Positions 28,556 through 31,851 of a DNA stretch of 31,851 nucleotides are shown here, piece by piece. Where the stretch lies: positions 176,540 to 208,390 of the forward strand of contig KN882236.1 in the NCBI GenBank assembly GCA_000934455.1, read 5' to 3'. The translations under genes were made by a program, and so were the position numbers. Each line of letters opens with the position of its first letter. Positions within the stretch are counted from its first letter, which is position 1. Source of the stretch: Apostichopus parvimensis. Its lineage: Eukaryota; Echinodermata; Holothuroidea; Aspidochirotida; Stichopodidae. The notes under the pieces were generated by a model that was given only the letters and a program-made list of their open reading frames with translations, did not search any database and was not told the origin of the DNA.

Positions 28556-28885
28556 TATTCACTAGCATAATGACCTTTCTGGAGGCATCTGCGACATTCT
28601 ATCTGGACGGGAGCGAGGTTTATTCCGGGCAGGCCGTCCTTCCAATTTCATGAACCGAGTGTCTCCTTCTTCTTGTTTGGTCTTCATTGCCTCCAAAATT
28701 TCCGTCTGGGATTTGAGGGCTGCACTGAGGGTCTCCAGAGCACTAGCAAACTTGTTGTCAACTTCGGTTTGGTAGGTGTTGACCTTTCTGATCTGTCGGG
28801 GTGTCTTTGCGACTATGTCATCATCGGCCAGATATATGGCAAGGTCCCGCAGCTTGATAAATGCAAAGTCCGGTTCTTCCATCAA
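28556..28885 (-). pseudogene. gag: Gypsy gag C-terminal part with degenerate zinc knuckle
   Basis: The frame reads FIKLRDLAIYLADDDIVAK and then a coiled-coil-like stretch, VDNKFASALETLSAALKSQ and EILEAMKTKQEEGDTRF, then Arg-rich RPARNKPRSRPDR. In an adjacent frame follows CRRCLQKGHYASEY, which fits the C-x2-C-x4-H-x4-C knuckle except that the last Cys is Tyr. Such knuckles bind the element RNA. A frameshift and the lost Cys show decay. Confidence 0.7.
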
Positions 28886-28974
28886 CGTCGCTGAACCTCC
28901 CGTCGTAAGACTCCATCTACCAACCCCCCCCCCCCTCCTGACCTTGTATTGTTGTATCTGTACCCTACTGGAAA

Positions 28975-29565
28975 TTTTGATCTGAAACTATCAGCTGAAA
29001 ATTGTCTGAAACCTTGACCTCTGCTATAATACAGACTTAATTCAGATGAATTCGAGATCAAATTAATCTGAAAAGTACAGTTTCAGATCAAGTTAGGTCG
29101 GTATTGGAACCTTTTCAGACTAGTTTCAGACTACACAGATCTGAAATTAGTCTAGAAATTTCAGACATCAAAACAGACTAAATAAAAGGTAGGCCTGTTT
29201 TGGAACCTTTTCAGAAGTTTTCAGACTACTACATCATCCTTGTCTGTTTTTTCCAGATCTATAGTCAGACCAAAGTATAGTTAGGCCTGTTTCGGAACCT
29301 TTTCAGATGAGTTTCAGACTACTACATCATCTTTGTCTGTATTTTCAGATCTATATTTCAGACTACTACATCATCTTTGTCTGTATTTCCAGATCTATAT
29401 TTGAGACTACTACATCATCCTTGTCTGTTTTTTCCAGATCTATATAGTTAGGCCTAACTGTTTTGGAATCTTTTCAGACTACCATACCATTCTGGTCTGT
29501 TTTCTTTCAGATGAATTTAAGACTAATTGTCTGTTTTTTCCAGATGAACATCAGACAACTGCTGA
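28975..29565. repeat. Complex tandem array built on TTTTCAGA and CAGATCTATA words
   Basis: CAGACTACTACATCATC followed by TTGTCTGT occurs near 29221, 29308, 29359 and, without its first base, 29404. These units are joined by CCAGATCTATA. A second module, GGCCTGTTT(T/C)GGAACCTTTTCAGA, alternates with it near 29190, 29285 and 29450. Many TCTGAAA and TTTCAGA words are complementary to each other. The variants differ by a few bases. No coding sequence is involved. Confidence 0.88.
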
Positions 29566-29668
29566 TAGATTTTACTCCCCACATTATACCCGGCTAGCAC
29601 AAACCGTATGGAATTGTTAACACTGCACAAGAAAAAAAAACAAAGAGTAAGGTTAAATAACAGGCATC

Positions 29669-29682
29669 TTTATTTCTTTATT
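29669..29682 (-). promoter_or_regulatory. Two AATAAA polyadenylation signals of the BEN-domain gene
   Basis: On the minus strand AATAAA occurs twice within 14 bases, about 65-80 bases after the stop codon of the BEN-domain gene at 29748. This is the usual place for a 3' end signal. Confidence 0.65.
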
Positions 29683-29747
29683 TAGATCAAATGGACGGAG
29701 TAATGTTTTAAGATTATGGACGGATAGAAAGGATCGGGTAGAAAGAA

Positions 29748-31101
29748 TCATTTAGTGGGATGTTTTCCTCGCAATTCTGCACACTTGCAGTTAACCACCC
29801 GACGGAACCGTGATTGGCCGATGGGTTCTCTACCGCTCTTGCGGATCCTGCGCAAGAACAATTCTGCAGGTCGAAAAAAAATGCAAAATACACAATAACA
29901 ATTAGCACAAATAAAAGTTACTTGGTAACACATTTTAAAGAATTGTTATTCTGTACCAAGCATTCCCGAAAATAATTACATAGTGTGCAGCTCCAATATT
30001 TTACATCACTATGAAAGTCGAAAGGAAAGTATTAAATACCTCTGATAGCAGCCAACTTCTCTTTATTCAAGGGGATCCTCTTTAAACCTGATTTTGTTTT
30101 AGCCTTATTTTGCTGCCTACCAAAGGCACATCCTTCAAGCAGCTCCTTTCTTTAGGAAACCGTCTCAAGAAGTCTTCTCACCATGACTTCCGGATTCCTC
30201 CCAACAGTTGTCATGATGACATGGTCTAGCTGTTCTCTTGTAATGCTGCAACTGGAACCCTTCACCAGTTCTATCGTTGTCAGCTGCATGGAAAGAGAAA
30301 GAAAATTTGCAATACATGTGGATACCTTTTAAGGGAGGGCATTACAATGTTGCAGGGTTCCCGCACCTTAAGGACAATAAAATTCCATGACTTTTCCAAA
30401 GTTTTGTGTCCTGGTATCAAATAAGCTCATACTAGTTTCAGCTAAAAATGACAGTAATCAGTAAGTGTTTAGCTAATACAGTATGGTAATTGTATTTTAT
30501 AATATCCCAAGATTTATCACAAGAATATTCATACTTTCCGATAATGAAGGCGATAGTGGGGTCTAAGAACTGGTGCTCGTACAGTAACATTGTGACAAAA
30601 TACACTAGGCTGTTATTTTCCCCTGTGATCAACGTGGAAGTATACTACCACAAAGCTTTGCGATTGAAGTAAACATGCCCGAAATCAATAGTGGAGAAAT
30701 ACTGATACATCAGCTTGTATGAGACAAAAATTGATTTCCGCTAAAAAATAGATTTCACAGGCCTGAATAAGTTCAGTTTTCACAAAATTCTATGACTGTT
30801 TTAGGGCTGCAGGAACCATGTGTTGCTAAACAAACATGGCTCTCAACTGACTTTCATAGTAAATGAACAACAAACACAGCCTAATTGAATCTGTATTAAT
30901 TTTTTTGCAACTTTCAATTACCCCTATCCATCCAAATGTCATTGGAAAAAATAATGCAATTACTACAATCAGAAGCCCTTACAGTGGCTTGTGAGGGGGC
31001 CTGGGATATGCCAAAAGCTTTGAAAAGAAAATTTTACTCACTTCAGGTGACATTTCTTCATCACCGGAGACAGTGGAACAGGATGTATTGGGTCCAGGAT
31101 C
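29748..31101 (-). CDS. BEN-domain protein, last three exons, one in-frame stop
   Basis: BEN domains bind DNA or proteins in chromatin and transcription control. Exons on the minus strand are 31042-31101, 30040-30283 and 29748-29863. Each has an AG acceptor and the first two have GT donors (GTGAGT and GTATTT). Phases agree across both introns. The first exon is acidic (STVSGDEEMSPE). The second reads LTTIELVKGSSCSITREQL, VMVRRLLETV, KELLEGCAFGR and LKRIPLNKEKLAAIR, which is the BEN pattern (Leu-rich helix, E-E-L-like, G, then L-D/N-x-x-K-x-x-x-I). The last adds FLRRIRKSGREP and ends in KHPTK. A TAA at 30152 breaks exon 2 between LLETVS and RKELL. One missing T and one extra G nearby would explain it. 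The gene probably begins beyond the window. Confidence 0.65.
30284..31041. other. Intron of the BEN-domain gene
   Basis: This stretch of 758 bases is bounded by GTGAGT at its donor and TCTTTCTCTTTCCATGCAG at its acceptor, read on the minus strand. It is AT-rich and contains no recognised element. Short ORFs at 30438-30672 on both strands are not supported by anything else. Confidence 0.6.
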
Positions 31102-31230
31102 CTAAATATTTAATAAAGTTATATGTAAACCAGAAAGCCAAAAAGAATCATCATTGATTCAAATACATGGGGAAGGGAATGTGGAGCGGACAATGGTATG
31201 AAGGGCACAGGAATGTGCAGGTGGTGGTGC

Positions 31231-31440
31231 ACCTCCACCAAAATCAATAGGGTTCCTGTACTCAATGTGAGAAACATATACACCAAATTTCAGCTTGATA
31301 GTACCAGGCGTGATGTGGAGTGTTTACAAGGTCTTCAATATTTGACCTCTGTTGACCTGTGACCCCTCCCAAAACAACAGGGTCCCTGTACTCCTTGTGA
31401 GGAACACACACACACCAAGTTTCAACTTGACCAGACCAGG
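31231..31440. repeat. Imperfect direct repeat of about 80 bases, period 130
   Basis: GGTTCCTGTACTC at 31251 and GGTCCCTGTACTC at 31381 start matching blocks that go on through GTGAG-AACA, ACACCAA-TTTCA and a final CCAGG. The preceding ACCTCCACCAAAA and ACCCCTCCCAAAA also correspond. The ORF at 31352-31582 crosses the second unit and is not supported. It looks like a dispersed repeat with an internal tandem structure. Confidence 0.82.
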
Positions 31441-31851
31441 CAGTCTGGACTTATTTACAAGGAAAATTTCACAAAATCGCATTTATTCTAAGTTTGGACC
31501 CATTTTCTATTATGTTGTGTATTATCTATATTTTTTTATTGATTGCATGTTGTTTGGAGAATGTTTTTGTTTAGTACTCTAAGCATGTTAGTGATATTCC
31601 CGCTTTACTATTATGTATATGTAGCACTTAGCTTTAAGACTAATTATGTGCTGGTAACGCAACCACGAGATACATAAGATCAAGGGAAGCGGGGTTCAAA
31701 TCTGCGATGAGTCGCCTGCCTTTGTGAAGATATGAATGACAAAGTATATTAAAATGAGGACAAACACAATGTTCTATCGTAATCCGCAGGGTAAATATGA
31801 TTTATTCACCATACGGTAAAAGTGAAATACGATATGCAAGATAATTAAAAA
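31441..31851. other. Non-coding end of window with possible SINE piece
   Basis: No gene is seen. GGTTCAAATCT at 31693-31703 fits the pol III B-box at nine of eleven positions, and TGGTAACGCAACC lies 30-40 bases upstream where an A-box would be. The similarity to a tRNA is weak, so this is only a hint of a tRNA-derived SINE. Confidence 0.25.

Larger units (their letters stand above)
27880..28890 (-). mobile_element. Ty3/Gypsy fragment: gag end, zinc knuckle, protease, linker
   Basis: On the minus strand are, in order, a helical gag segment, a zinc knuckle, a retropepsin and the linker that is shared with 15034-15149. RT, RNase H and LTRs are absent. It differs clearly in gag from the 6335-7250 copy, so two Gypsy families are present. 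It ends near the 18-base tandem array. Confidence 0.82.

Noticed and set aside
31645-31720. A tRNA gene
   Set aside because: Only A- and B-box-like words are present. No acceptor stem or clover-leaf could be drawn.

Overview
The window looks like nuclear DNA from an animal, most likely a marine invertebrate. There are no bacterial operons. Short exon-like frames are bounded by AG and GT splice signals, AATAAA signals follow one gene, and the sequence is AT-rich and full of tandem repeats and decayed retrotransposons. Tx1/L1-type, CR1-type and Jockey-type LINEs occur together with Ty3/Gypsy fragments and HECT and BEN host families, and short words such as TAGGCCTA recur. I lean towards a deuterostome such as an echinoderm or hemichordate. 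That placement is inference and weak.

Layout: 1-1740 is non-coding with two unusual tandem arrays. A decayed plus-strand Jockey/CR1-like LINE (about 1800-3615) is split by a 3' fragment of a second LINE, here called family 1. Family 1 recurs at 4525-4797, 7252-8182 and 22334-23808, always 5'-truncated with the same 3' end. The 7252 copy is itself split by a 258-bp MITE-like element with near-perfect inverted ends and lies against a Gypsy gag fragment (6335-7250, minus). At 8279-9010 is the longest uninterrupted ORF of the window, 243 residues with SGNH-hydrolase-like landmarks. A CR1-type LINE fragment (10085-11235, minus) follows, then HECT-domain remains (11413-13507, minus).

13553-15149 is a minus-strand Gypsy pol fragment (RT and RNase H) cut by a family 2 LINE tail. 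15470-15703 is a 45-bp tandem array with an assembly gap of 50 N. 16298-17026 is an unrecognised exon-like frame with coiled-coil and Gln-rich parts. 18018-20684 is a plus-strand Tx1/L1-type LINE with an exact 13-bp target-site duplication. 24180-24515 holds a second family 2 tail. 25387-25932 is another unrecognised exon-like frame. 27880-28890 is a second Gypsy fragment (gag, zinc knuckle, protease), apparently of the same family as the 13553-15149 copy. 28975-29565 is a complex tandem array. 29748-31101 holds the last three exons of a minus-strand BEN-domain gene with polyadenylation signals.

Nothing here works as one pathway. The window is a nest of transposons around pieces of four apparent host genes, all on the minus strand. 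Most coding regions carry stops or frameshifts. The points that best reward follow-up are the intact SGNH-like ORF, the shared 3' tip of two LINE families, the nested inverted-repeat element, the hairpin-bearing tandem arrays, and the repeated pattern of frames broken only by single stop codons.
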